Positions 1 through 5,574 of a stretch of DNA of 16,300 nucleotides are shown in pieces. The DNA lies in assembly GCA_937958375.1 (NCBI GenBank), contig CALGNY010000273.1:1-16300 (forward strand). Reading direction: 5' to 3'. The DNA comes from an uncultured Bacillaceae bacterium (GTDB lineage: Bacteria; Bacillota; Bacilli; Bacillales; Alkalibacillaceae). The notes under the pieces are model-generated. The model saw nothing but the letters and a program-made list of their open reading frames with translations. It was not told where the DNA came from and ran no database searches. The position numbers and the translations under genes are program-made. Within the stretch, counting starts at the first letter, position 1. Every line of letters begins with the position of its first letter.

Positions 1-486
1 TCAGTAGGAATTTATCACAATGGCGAGGGCCTGATCGGCTTGATTTATGATGTAATGAATGACACCATTTACGAAGGGATTAAAGGGCAAGGTGCATATA
101 AAAATGGTAAATCCCTGCCTCTTTTGAGCGAAGACCGGACACTTGAAGACAGCTTGGTTGGAATCAATAGTTTCTGGTCTGTTCCGAATAGACGATTGAA
201 TGAGAAAAAAATCCATCAATTAATTCGTGATGTCAGGGGAACACGGTCTTATGGATCAGCCGCATTGGAATTTGCTTATATTGCAGAAGGAATCATCGAT
301 GCGTATATTACGATGCGTCTTTCGCCGTGGGATATCGCAGGTGGATTAGTCATCATCAATGAAGTCGGAGGAATTGCAACGCAAGTGGATGGACGCCCGC
401 TCGACCTGCTACGGGATAATACAGTCTTGGTTGCAAACCGTGTGATTCATGAGGATTATATGAAATATATTGAAGAGAAGAAATAG
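1..486 (+). CDS. suhB: Inositol monophosphatase family protein, 3' part (5' end outside window)
   Basis: The reading frame is open from base 1 to the TAA at 484-486, so this is the C-terminal 161 residues of a longer protein whose start lies upstream. The segment PWDIAGG followed by INEVGG matches the second signature of the inositol monophosphatase / FIG superfamily (WDxAxG then a Glu-x-Gly-Gly element), where the Asp binds catalytic metal. Such enzymes are Mg-dependent, soluble, and hydrolyse myo-inositol-1-phosphate or related sugar phosphates. The B. subtilis homologue (YktC/SuhB) lies upstream of the yla genes, which agrees with the neighbours here. The first metal motif is not in the window, so substrate preference cannot be judged. 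The gene is convergent with the next gene, and a hairpin follows its stop at once. Confidence 0.88.
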   Translation, partial: SVGIYHNGEGLIGLIYDVMNDTIYEGIKGQGAYKNGKSLPLLSEDRTLEDSLVGINSFWSVPNRRLNEKKIHQLIRDVRGTRSYGSAALEFAYIAEGIIDAYITMRLSPWDIAGGLVIINEVGGIATQVDGRPLDLLRDNTVLVANRVIHEDYMKYIEEKK

Positions 487-489
487 AAA

Positions 490-521
490 AACTCCAGCTT
501 TCCACCTGGAAAGTTGGAGTT
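490..521 (-). terminator. Intrinsic terminator of ylaF, possibly shared with suhB
   Basis: A near-perfect stem pairs bases 490-503 with 508-521 around a four-base loop, with one mismatched or wobble position. Read on the minus strand the stem is followed by a T-rich tract (GTTTTTCT), so it ends ylaF transcripts best. On the plus strand no T tract follows, so it would act only weakly on suhB. Confidence 0.75.
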
Positions 522-528
522 GATTCCA

Positions 529-720
529 TTAATGGTTTAGATTTTTTGATGCCGCAAGATATTTTCTTTTATACATTAATCCGAGCATCATGACAACAAT
601 ACCGCCGATAAAGAATAGTGCGACGAGCCAATAATTTTGGAAACTGATCGCTACAGCGGTCGCCAAGAACATGGATACGACCACAATCGCCAACAGGAAC
701 ATTTTTACTTTATATGCCAT
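529..720 (-). CDS. ylaF: YlaF-like small membrane protein (DUF5325 family)
   Basis: This encodes a protein of 63 residues made almost entirely of two hydrophobic segments (about residues 5-25 and 29-49) separated by a short polar stretch with Asn-Tyr-Trp. It ends in a basic tail (KRKYLAASK), which suggests a two-pass membrane protein with a cytoplasmic C-terminus. Size, layout and position match B. subtilis YlaF; its function is unknown. The frame is open 13 codons further upstream to 759, but GAGGAG lies in front of the Met at 720 and the extra residues are polar and unlike the family, so the shorter start is chosen. The B. subtilis neighbour typA, expected between this gene and ylaH, is absent; only about 125 bases separate the two divergent genes here. 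Confidence 0.75.
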   Translation of the reverse strand: MAYKVKMFLLAIVVVSMFLATAVAISFQNYWLVALFFIGGIVVMMLGLMYKRKYLAASKNLNH

Positions 721-790
721 ATTTTTACCCAACTCCTCAAAAATAAAGTACGATTTCACTTTTATTTCAATAATTCTTCATCTTTCCTCA

Positions 791-819
791 TGGAAAAACG
801 TTGTCTGATTTAGTATGAT
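791..819 (+). promoter_or_regulatory. Candidate sigma-A promoter of ylaH
   Basis: TGGAAA at 791-796 and TATGAT at 814-819 are 17 bases apart. The -10 box matches five of six consensus positions and the -35 box four of six. The predicted start of transcription is just upstream of the AGGAGG of ylaH. Confidence 0.4.
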
Positions 820-847
820 TGAAAAGGAACGATAGGAGGTTACCCCC

Positions 848-1189
848 ATGGATACGACCGTAGACAATCAATTCAGCTTTAGCCCGATCGAACGCTATTT
901 CCTAGTGGATCTAGGCGGCGACATCGGTTTTTGGCTGTTGTTTTTTACAGTATTTATATTATCGGTAATTACGTATAAATTAGGCTTCGCAAAAGAACTG
1001 CCAATATTGAAATCCGTAATCATATACATATTACTGTTTTTTGGTTGTTTCATCTTGGCTATATTCGCAGTGTTTGCCTTACCGATTGTCGAAGTATTGA
1101 TCGTGATCGCGCTTGTACTCGGAATTTATCGCTTTCGTTTACACCGCGAGCGTAAAGAACGAGCCGCACAAGAACAAAACAATCAATAA
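848..1189 (+). CDS. ylaH: YlaH-like membrane protein
   Basis: The product has 113 residues. A polar N-terminus containing FSPIERYFLVD is followed by three hydrophobic segments at about residues 27-45, 54-76 and 78-93, then a strongly charged C-terminal tail (RFRLHRERKERAAQ). This is the layout of the YlaH-like family, a small integral membrane protein of Bacillales without a known biochemical role. The ATG follows a strong AGGAGG at 834-839 with suitable spacing. It stands between divergent ylaF and convergent ylaI, as in B. subtilis apart from the missing typA. A hairpin terminator begins two bases after the stop. The assignment rests on topology, length and gene order; no catalytic motif is visible. 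Confidence 0.8.
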   Translation: MDTTVDNQFSFSPIERYFLVDLGGDIGFWLLFFTVFILSVITYKLGFAKELPILKSVIIYILLFFGCFILAIFAVFALPIVEVLIVIALVLGIYRFRLHRERKERAAQEQNNQ

Positions 1190-1191
1190 AG

Positions 1192-1223
1192 CTGCCACAC
1201 CGCCCATCGGTGGCAGTTTTTTT
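1192..1223 (+). terminator. Terminator of ylaH, probably bidirectional with ylaI
   Basis: CTGCCAC at 1192-1198 pairs with GTGGCAG at 1210-1216, followed by seven T residues at 1217-1223. An alternative pairing with a two-base bulge lengthens the stem. On the other strand the stem is followed by a shorter T-rich run, so it may also end ylaI, whose stop codon lies inside the T tract. Confidence 0.85.
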
Positions 1224-1389
1224 ATTGGTTCGTATTTATTTGTCTTTTTTGTTTGACCTTCTGGGTAATCCGTTCATCACACGTTGGGCATAGGTAGCTT
1301 AATTTTCTTTTTTTGCGTAATTCCTTTGCCAGTAGTGAGAAAGGTTCTAATGTATCCACCCGGTCACAAAGAACACATTTAACACGCAT
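1222..1389 (-). CDS. ylaI: YlaI-like small zinc-ribbon protein (DUF2197)
   Basis: This encodes a basic protein of 55 residues. It begins MRVKCVLCDRVDTLEP and has a second cysteine pair at about residues 34-37 (CPTC), so two CxxC knuckles some 26 residues apart can hold one zinc ion. Between them and after them the sequence is rich in Lys and Arg, fitting a nucleic-acid or protein contact. The pattern, the start and the location next to ylaH identify B. subtilis YlaI, a family of unknown function; the C-terminus here appears shorter than in the relatives I recall (about 70 residues). The ATG at 1389 is preceded by GAGGTG at good spacing. It is convergent with ylaH and its stop overlaps that gene's terminator. 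Confidence 0.85.
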   Translation of the reverse strand: MRVKCVLCDRVDTLEPFSLLAKELRKKRKLSYLCPTCDERITQKVKQKRQINTNQ

Positions 1390-1413
1390 AAACTTTCACC
1401 TCAAATCACCTTC

Positions 1414-1422
1414 ATTATATCA
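1414..1422 (-). promoter_or_regulatory. Extended -10 promoter of ylaI
   Basis: On the minus strand the sequence reads TGATATAAT, a perfect TATAAT (1414-1419) with the extended TGn element (1420-1422). No good -35 box is present at 16-18 bases. Transcription would begin about 18 bases ahead of the ylaI start codon. Confidence 0.55.
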
Positions 1423-1456
1423 CTTTTAGTCGATTTTTTGGAATGAAGAATTTCAA

Positions 1457-1664
1457 CTATCGGCTTAAGTCGCATAAAAAGCAACGATGGGCACATATAT
1501 GTAATTTAGGTCTCATTTACAATCATCACGGTCACATATTTTCCGGGTTTGGGCACATATATTTTCATTTTGGGCACATAAAATATGCTGGAGGGCGCAA
1601 ATCCCGCAAACATGGGCGCATATCATCCCCTAGAGGGTGCAAATATGACAATGGATGTTCATTA
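1457..1664 (-). repeat. Degenerate 21-bp tandem repeat array 1 (GGGCACATAT on the plus strand)
   Basis: Units ending in CATAT or a close variant have that element starting at 1473, 1494, 1514, 1535, 1556, 1577, 1598, 1619, 1640 and 1660. The steps are 21 bases in seven cases and 20 in two. The best conserved part is GGGCACATAT or GGGCGCATAT; the other ten to eleven bases vary freely. This is the reverse complement of the core in the array at 10294-10620. It fills much of the 465-base gene-free stretch between divergent ylaI and the 91-residue gene. The open frame of 78 codons across it is judged a by-product of the 7-codon period. From 1665 to 1780 only an AT-rich stretch and a weak inverted repeat (CAGTTC at 1722-1727, GAACTG at 1748-1753, then a T-rich run) are seen. 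Confidence 0.85.
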
Positions 1665-1783
1665 AAAAAATCTTCATGAACAAAATAAGCACAATCTTTA
1701 AATCAGAATCATCTGAAAATGCAGTTCAGGCAATAACATGTTAAAGGAACTGAAGGTTTTTTCTGACATGTGTATTTTTCTAG

Positions 1784-1808
1784 GTTTGAAATTAGGAAGG
1801 TAGGGAAT
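1784..1808 (+). promoter_or_regulatory. Candidate sigma-B-like promoter
   Basis: GTTTGA at 1784-1789 and GGGAAT at 1803-1808 are 13 bases apart, which resembles the general-stress sigma-B pattern GTTTAA-N12-14-GGGTAT with one mismatch in each box. The distance to the following ATG is 46 bases. A match this short can occur by chance. Confidence 0.33.
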
Positions 1809-1854
1809 TGTTAACATTATAAACTGTACCGAAAATAATGGGAGGGGTTTTACG

Positions 1855-2130
1855 ATGAAAAAACGATTACTTGCCGCGCTTGGTGCAGGGGCAGTCGCTT
1901 ATGTGATGTCAGATGAGAACCGTAAACAAAAGGTGATGACGAAAATTAACGGATTGAAAAATAGATACTTTGGTGAAAAAGATCAAATTCCACAAGTAGA
2001 ATCCGGTAAACCTGACCTACAGGGTGACCAAAATTCAAAAATGGTTAATGAAGGGTCACAGTTCGGTGTCCAATATTACAACAAAGTAAGAGAAGGCGAA
2101 GACCCAACCAAATATCCAACGCAACAATAA
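1855..2130 (+). CDS. Small protein with hydrophobic N-terminus, unrecognised
   Basis: The product has 91 residues. It starts MKKRLLAALGAGAVAYVMS, a short Gly/Ala-rich hydrophobic stretch, followed by a charged segment with DENRKQKV and KNRYFGEKD, and then a polar tail rich in Gln, Asn, Gly and Pro that ends YPTQQ. The N-terminus recalls small YtxH-like or YbyB-like general-stress proteins of Bacillus, which carry a glycine-rich membrane or signal-like segment followed by a Lys/Glu-rich helix, but this is resemblance only. It could sit in the membrane as a single-pass protein or be exported; no lipobox Cys is present. GGAGGGG lies six bases before the ATG. It is a single-gene unit between a repeat array with a sigma-B-like box upstream and a hairpin downstream. 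B. subtilis has no gene that I recall at this place. Confidence 0.7.
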   Translation: MKKRLLAALGAGAVAYVMSDENRKQKVMTKINGLKNRYFGEKDQIPQVESGKPDLQGDQNSKMVNEGSQFGVQYYNKVREGEDPTKYPTQQ

Positions 2131-2134
2131 AGAT

Positions 2135-2165
2135 GCTCCCTTGTCAATCGGCAAGGGAGCTTCAT
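2135..2165 (+). terminator. Hairpin terminator between convergent genes
   Basis: GCTCCCTTG at 2135-2143 pairs perfectly with CAAGGGAGC at 2152-2160 around an eight-base loop. The following TTCATC is only partly T-rich, and the minus-strand side (ATCTTTATT) is similar, so it can serve both the 91-residue gene and ylaJ. Confidence 0.6.
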
Positions 2166-2203
2166 CGTCGTAAGATAGGATTATCTGGGCTGTGGTGGAC
2201 AAC

Positions 2204-2770
2204 CTATAACGGATGATCCGTTTGATTTTGGCGTTCTTGCTCGATGTCTTCATCGTTTTGTGGCTCGGAATTTTGCTCGTTTTCCGGTCTCGTTTCCCGC
2301 ATCGGCATGTCAGGAATGGCCCGTCCAACGATATTCGCCAATTCTTCGAGAATCACACCCGGACTTTCGCCTGACTGGATGCTTTCGTTGATTTCGTCGA
2401 TCCGCGCCATGATGTCAGGATCGGCGAGAACGTATGCATAATGCCCATATGGATCATGTTTAATGATTTCTGTGACGGCATGCTTGACGGAACCGGATTG
2501 TGACCGGTCTAGATTGTCATCAATGTCGAGTCCAATGATCGTGTAATTACCGAAAACAACAGCACTCGCATTATTGACATTCGGAACTCTCGTCGCTAGT
2601 TCGGTAAGCCTTTCTGCAGCTTCTTGGTCTGTATGTTCCCGATTTTGTGAATTCCCTTCATTTTCAACTTGAAGTAAATCGGGGTTCTCGGTATGATTTT
2701 CAGCTTCTTGGTTGCCACAAGCTGCGAGAACGAGTATAACGAAAAGTATGGGTAGCAATTTTCTTTTCAA
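2204..2770 (-). CDS. ylaJ: YhcN/YlaJ family sporulation lipoprotein
   Basis: With a TTG start at 2770 the product has 188 residues. It begins MKRKLLPILFVILVLAACG: a classical lipoprotein signal with lipobox LAAC and modified Cys18. An acidic, Asn/Gln-rich linker follows, then a globular part containing ERLTELATRVPNVNNASAVV and the YTIIGLDIDDN strand. These match the YhcN/YlaJ lipoprotein family, found in spores of Bacillales and thought to sit on the outer face of the inner spore membrane. The C-terminus is rich in Glu, Asn and Gln. The frame is open to 2848, but the preceding residues do not fit a signal peptide, whereas AAGGGGGT lies just before the TTG. That binding site is buried in a hairpin. 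The gene follows ylaL on the same strand; phoH, between the two in B. subtilis, is absent. Confidence 0.82.
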   Translation of the reverse strand: MKRKLLPILFVILVLAACGNQEAENHTENPDLLQVENEGNSQNREHTDQEAAERLTELATRVPNVNNASAVVFGNYTIIGLDIDDNLDRSQSGSVKHAVTEIIKHDPYGHYAYVLADPDIMARIDEINESIQSGESPGVILEELANIVGRAIPDMPMRETRPENEQNSEPQNDEDIEQERQNQTDHPL

Positions 2771-2777
2771 AAGATGA

Positions 2778-2812
2778 CCCCCTTTTTCATTAGCTTGAAT
2801 GATAAAAGGGGG
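2778..2812 (-). promoter_or_regulatory. Hairpin that masks the ribosome binding site of ylaJ
   Basis: On the minus strand CCCCCTTTT, a one-base bulge and TCATT pair with AATGA followed by AAAAGGGGG, giving about fourteen base pairs around a short loop. The 3' arm contains the AAGGGGG that acts as the ylaJ ribosome binding site. No T run follows, so it is more likely a translational control or stability element than a terminator of ylaL. Confidence 0.55.
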
Positions 2813-2873
2813 TTGTATGCATAGTAAATATAGACAATTGACCGTCATTCATGAGAAGATAGAATTAATTTAA

Positions 2874-3335
2874 TTATTTGATGGAAATGGATTCGATTCC
2901 TTCGATTGGGGCATCCTGATTTGAACCATCACCAAACAATAATTGAACGGGACCATCTTCCTTTAAAGGTTTACCAACTTTCGAGAAAATCAACAAAGCA
3001 TTTTTCAGTTGATCCAAGGTGATTTCGACATCGCCTTGTTTCGTATGTAAAATAGCTTTGTCCGCATCGGCATTCGGTTCGGAAGTCTCGACGAACGATT
3101 GGATTGGCATGACGTAGCTGTTTTCCAATACTTTCTTTCCTTCGAATCGGTTAACGCTTCGATTGACAGGTGGTCTGACTCGTTGTTGGTGCTCTGGGTC
3201 ATTTTCTGGATTATCTTTTTCCGTATCCGGTACAAAAGCTTCTTCCAGCTTGATTTTTCGATCATCAAAAATCCATACAGTTGGATCGAGCGTAATCGGA
3301 TATTTGACGTTTCCTTTTAACTGAACTATTAACAT
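2874..3335 (-). CDS. ylaL: YlaL-like conserved protein of unknown function
   Basis: This encodes a soluble protein of 153 residues with no signal peptide or membrane segment. It begins MLIVQLKGNVKYPITLDPTV and contains WIFDDRKIKLEEAF, a charged, proline-rich middle (about residues 38-60, with DNPENDPEHQQRVRPP) that looks disordered, and a C-terminal half with strands and a helix (ITLDQLKNALLIF). It matches B. subtilis YlaL in length, start and location. No enzyme motif is seen and I can give no function. AAAGAGGTG precedes the ATG at good spacing. Transcription is divergent from glsA with 82 bases between the genes, and ylaJ follows 103 bases downstream, so the two may share a transcript. Confidence 0.75.
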   Translation of the reverse strand: MLIVQLKGNVKYPITLDPTVWIFDDRKIKLEEAFVPDTEKDNPENDPEHQQRVRPPVNRSVNRFEGKKVLENSYVMPIQSFVETSEPNADADKAILHTKQGDVEITLDQLKNALLIFSKVGKPLKEDGPVQLLFGDGSNQDAPIEGIESISIK

Positions 3336-3417
3336 AGCTGTACACCTCTTTCATAAATCAATTCATAAACAGTATAACGAACATTAGCAACCAATGCATT
3401 AAAGGAGTGAATTTTTC

Positions 3418-4350
3418 ATGGTTGATATCGATGAAAAGGATCTACATTATTGGCTTGAACATGTAAAAATCTATGCGAATAATGGAAAAGTGGCTGATTA
3501 TATCCCTGCACTTGCGAATCAGCAGCCTGAAATTAACGCAGCAGCCTATTATCCGATTGGTGAAAAAGAAGTCGCCTGTGCTGGACAAGCGGATTATTAT
3601 TTCACGATTCAAAGTGTTTCCAAAGTGTTGACGTTAGCACTTGCATTGATTCAGCATGGGGAGCAAGCGGTATTTTCCAGGGTCGGTAAAGAGCCATCCA
3701 GTGATCCGTTTTACTCCATTCAAAAATTAGAAGTCGAAAAACCGAGTAAACCATTGAATCCGATGATCAATGCGGGTGCATTGGCTGTAACCAACATGAT
3801 TCGCGGTCGTGGTTCGGAGGAAATGATTGAGGAAATCTTAAATCTTGTTCGCCTGCTTGCTGATGACCACACCATTGATTTTGACGAAGATGTTGCCCGA
3901 TCTGAATTTGAAACGGCGTTTTTGAATCGTGCGTTAAGTTACTTCATGAAACAAAATGGCATCATAACCGGCAGTGTGGAAGAGCTCCTCGACGTTTATA
4001 CGAAACAATGTGCTATCACCGTCAACGTGAAACAGCTTGCACGGATTGCTGCTGTTTTTGCGAATGATGGTAGGGACCCGGATACGAATCACCCATTATT
4101 GCCATCACACGTTGCCCGGATTTGTAAGACCTTTATGGTGACTTGTGGGATGTATGATGCATCAGGTACTTTTGCGATCGAAGTGGGAATTCCTGCAAAA
4201 AGTGGTGTGTCTGGCTGTATTATGGGCGTCGTCAAAGAATCTGGTGGTCTTGCGGCGTTTGGGCCTGCACTCGATTCGCAAGGAAACAGTGTCGTTGGAT
4301 TAAGTTTATTGAAAAATCTAGCCCACGATAAGCACTGGTCGATCTTTTAA
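3418..4350 (+). CDS. glsA: Glutaminase (serine-dependent beta-lactamase-like fold)
   Basis: Glutaminase converts L-glutamine and water to glutamate and ammonia in the cytoplasm. The 310-residue product is full length for the family. The catalytic S-x-x-K of glutaminases is visible at Ser66-Lys69 in FTIQSVSKVL. Other family motifs are KPLNPMINAGALAV, GMYDASGTFA and KSGVSGCIMGVV, which line the glutamine pocket. The ATG follows AAAGGAGTG at 3401-3409. B. subtilis has two such genes; the one beside ylaN is glsA2 (ylaM), and the position here fits that copy. The gene is divergent from ylaL and upstream of ylaN, which has its own promoter. No clear terminator was found between 4351 and 4398. Confidence 0.95.
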   Translation: MVDIDEKDLHYWLEHVKIYANNGKVADYIPALANQQPEINAAAYYPIGEKEVACAGQADYYFTIQSVSKVLTLALALIQHGEQAVFSRVGKEPSSDPFYSIQKLEVEKPSKPLNPMINAGALAVTNMIRGRGSEEMIEEILNLVRLLADDHTIDFDEDVARSEFETAFLNRALSYFMKQNGIITGSVEELLDVYTKQCAITVNVKQLARIAAVFANDGRDPDTNHPLLPSHVARICKTFMVTCGMYDASGTFAIEVGIPAKSGVSGCIMGVVKESGGLAAFGPALDSQGNSVVGLSLLKNLAHDKHWSIF

Positions 4351-4398
4351 CAAACGCTTGGTTGTTCGATCTTTGTTTTCGTTTGAGCACATATTTTC

Positions 4399-4427
4399 TT
4401 GCAATTTGCCAATGAAAAAGGTACTAT
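4399..4427 (+). promoter_or_regulatory. Sigma-A promoter of ylaN
   Basis: TTGCAA at 4399-4404 and TACTAT at 4422-4427 are separated by exactly 17 bases. The predicted start lies about 30 bases before the GTG of ylaN. Confidence 0.6.
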
Positions 4428-4464
4428 TAAATAGGTAACGTAGGAAAGTAAGGAGGGGTTTTCT

Positions 4465-4755
4465 GTGTCATCTAGAATATCGCTAGAAAAGAATCAAGCA
4501 CTAGCCCTCTTGCAGGCGGATGCAGATAAAATTCTACAATTGATCAAAGTTCAAATGGACAACTTAACGATGCCTCAATGCCCTCTGTATGAAGAGGTTT
4601 TAGATACTCAAATGTTTGGTTTGTCACGGGAAATTAATTTTGCCGTCCGATTGGATCTCATTCAAGAAGAAGACGGTAAAGCAATCATGGAAAATTTGGA
4701 GAAACAACTCAGTGCTTTGCATGAAGTTGCCCAAAATACAAAGAATTATTCATAA
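4465..4755 (+). CDS. ylaN: YlaN family protein (iron-homeostasis factor in Bacillus)
   Basis: This encodes a soluble, acidic, all-helical protein of 96 residues with ALLQADADKILQLIKVQMDN, a CPLYEEVLDTQMFGLSREI segment and an ENLEKQLSALHEVAQ C-terminal helix. These match YlaN/DUF1507, which is about 90 residues in relatives. In B. subtilis YlaN is essential under standard conditions but dispensable with extra iron, and it has been linked to the iron regulator Fur; the sequence itself does not show this. The start is GTG at 4465 behind a strong AAGGAGGGG. In B. subtilis the next gene is ftsW; here a convergent glycosylase gene follows after a shared terminator. Confidence 0.92.
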   Translation: MSSRISLEKNQALALLQADADKILQLIKVQMDNLTMPQCPLYEEVLDTQMFGLSREINFAVRLDLIQEEDGKAIMENLEKQLSALHEVAQNTKNYS

Positions 4756-4756
4756 T

Positions 4757-4806
4757 AAAAACTCAAACAATGCTCTTTCTAAGACAGCATCTGTTTGAGT
4801 TTTTTC
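4757..4806. terminator. Bidirectional terminator between ylaN and the glycosylase gene
   Basis: ACTCAAACA plus ATGCT (4761-4774) pair with AGCAT plus TGTTTGAGT (4786-4800) with one bulged base. An A tract precedes the stem and a T tract follows it, so it can stop both convergent genes. Confidence 0.85.
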
Positions 4807-4809
4807 TGT

Positions 4810-5403
4810 TTATTTTGAAACAAAAGGATTGTTCGGAATCCAAAACCGGTATGGAAAATCGGTTGCTTCTTGGGCGTTTGGAATGCCGATTCGTTTTCCG
4901 ATTTTTATAGCCTCAGGGTGTTCTCCCTTGGCAATGTAAAGTGGCTTCTCCCAAAGCGGGTGGCCGTAATGCGACAAGTCGATCCCCATGGCTTTCGTCA
5001 GTTTTCCGGGGCCGCTTGTCAGGTTTCTTCTTTCTTTGACGGGTCGATTGACTTGCATCCGATTTTCTCCGGCAATCGGCTCGATCCCTCGTACTAATAC
5101 GGCTTGCGGATTTCCTTCTTCAGCGGTGACAACATTGAACAAATGATGGGTGTGCATCGTGTAAATGTAAGCAAGCCCTGCTTCATGAAACATGATTTCC
5201 GTTCGTTTTGTTCTTCGGTTGTTGAAACTGTGTGCTGCACGGTCTTCCTTCCCTAAATAGGCTTCCGTCTCAACGATTTTGCCTGCCAAAAGACCTTCCT
5301 TTGTGTGGTGGACCAACAAGCAACCCAGCAATTGTTCGGCTAACACTAATGTAGGCTGTTTAAAAAAGCTGCGGTTGACAGGTATTAACGCATCTTCATT
5401 CAT
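4810..5403 (-). CDS. 3-methyladenine DNA glycosylase (AAG/MPG family)
   Basis: This base-excision repair enzyme removes 3-methyladenine, hypoxanthine and related damaged purines from DNA. The 197-residue length is normal. The active-site block ETEAYLGKEDRAAHS carries the general-base Glu47, the stacking Tyr49 and His58, which by alignment from memory correspond to human AAG Glu125, Tyr127 and His136. A second block (YIYTMHTHHLFNVVT, then LVRGIEP) and LTSGPGKLTKAMGID are also typical; the loop is rich in His where the human protein has Tyr and Phe. AGGAGG lies eight bases before the ATG. It is divergent from pycA and convergent with ylaN, and stands exactly where ftsW lies in B. subtilis. Confidence in the enzyme class is high. 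Confidence 0.93.
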   Translation of the reverse strand: MNEDALIPVNRSFFKQPTLVLAEQLLGCLLVHHTKEGLLAGKIVETEAYLGKEDRAAHSFNNRRTKRTEIMFHEAGLAYIYTMHTHHLFNVVTAEEGNPQAVLVRGIEPIAGENRMQVNRPVKERRNLTSGPGKLTKAMGIDLSHYGHPLWEKPLYIAKGEHPEAIKIGKRIGIPNAQEATDFPYRFWIPNNPFVSK

Positions 5404-5496
5404 GTTAATAGCCTCCTACCTTCATACACTTCCCATTTTAAATGGAACGAACACAAAATTAATATAGGAATAAGAAAAAGAGTAATCATTCAGATA

Positions 5497-5525
5497 TTGC
5501 AGGATTTATTCGTTTTATGTAGAAA
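5497..5525 (+). promoter_or_regulatory. Weak candidate promoter of pycA
   Basis: TTGCAG at 5497-5502 and TAGAAA at 5520-5525 are 17 bases apart, each matching four of six consensus bases. It is the best pair found in the region between the glycosylase gene and pycA. Confidence 0.33.
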
Positions 5526-5574
5526 TTTAGAAAATAGAGAACAAAAATAAGCGTTTGTTATTGGGAGGTTCAAC

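Noticed and set aside
1443..1679. 78-codon open frame over repeat array 1
   Set aside because: The His/Gly/Ile-rich sequence simply translates the repeat; there is no ribosome binding site and no resemblance to a known protein.
1722..1753. Inverted repeat CAGTTC/GAACTG followed by a T-rich run, as a terminator or riboswitch
   Set aside because: The stem is only six base pairs with a loop of about twenty bases and no gene upstream reads into it.
2244..2441. Plus-strand open frame opposite ylaJ
   Set aside because: It is the complement of a well-supported lipoprotein gene, lacks a ribosome binding site, and has a composition typical of an antisense shadow.
4385..4395. Single GAGCACATAT resembling a repeat unit ahead of ylaN
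   Set aside because: No neighbouring unit lies 21 bases on either side, so a chance match is more likely than a remnant.
4351..4398. Terminator after glsA
   Set aside because: Only short or long-looped pairings (AACAA/TTGTT, CAAACG/CGTTTG) were found, without a convincing stem and T tract.
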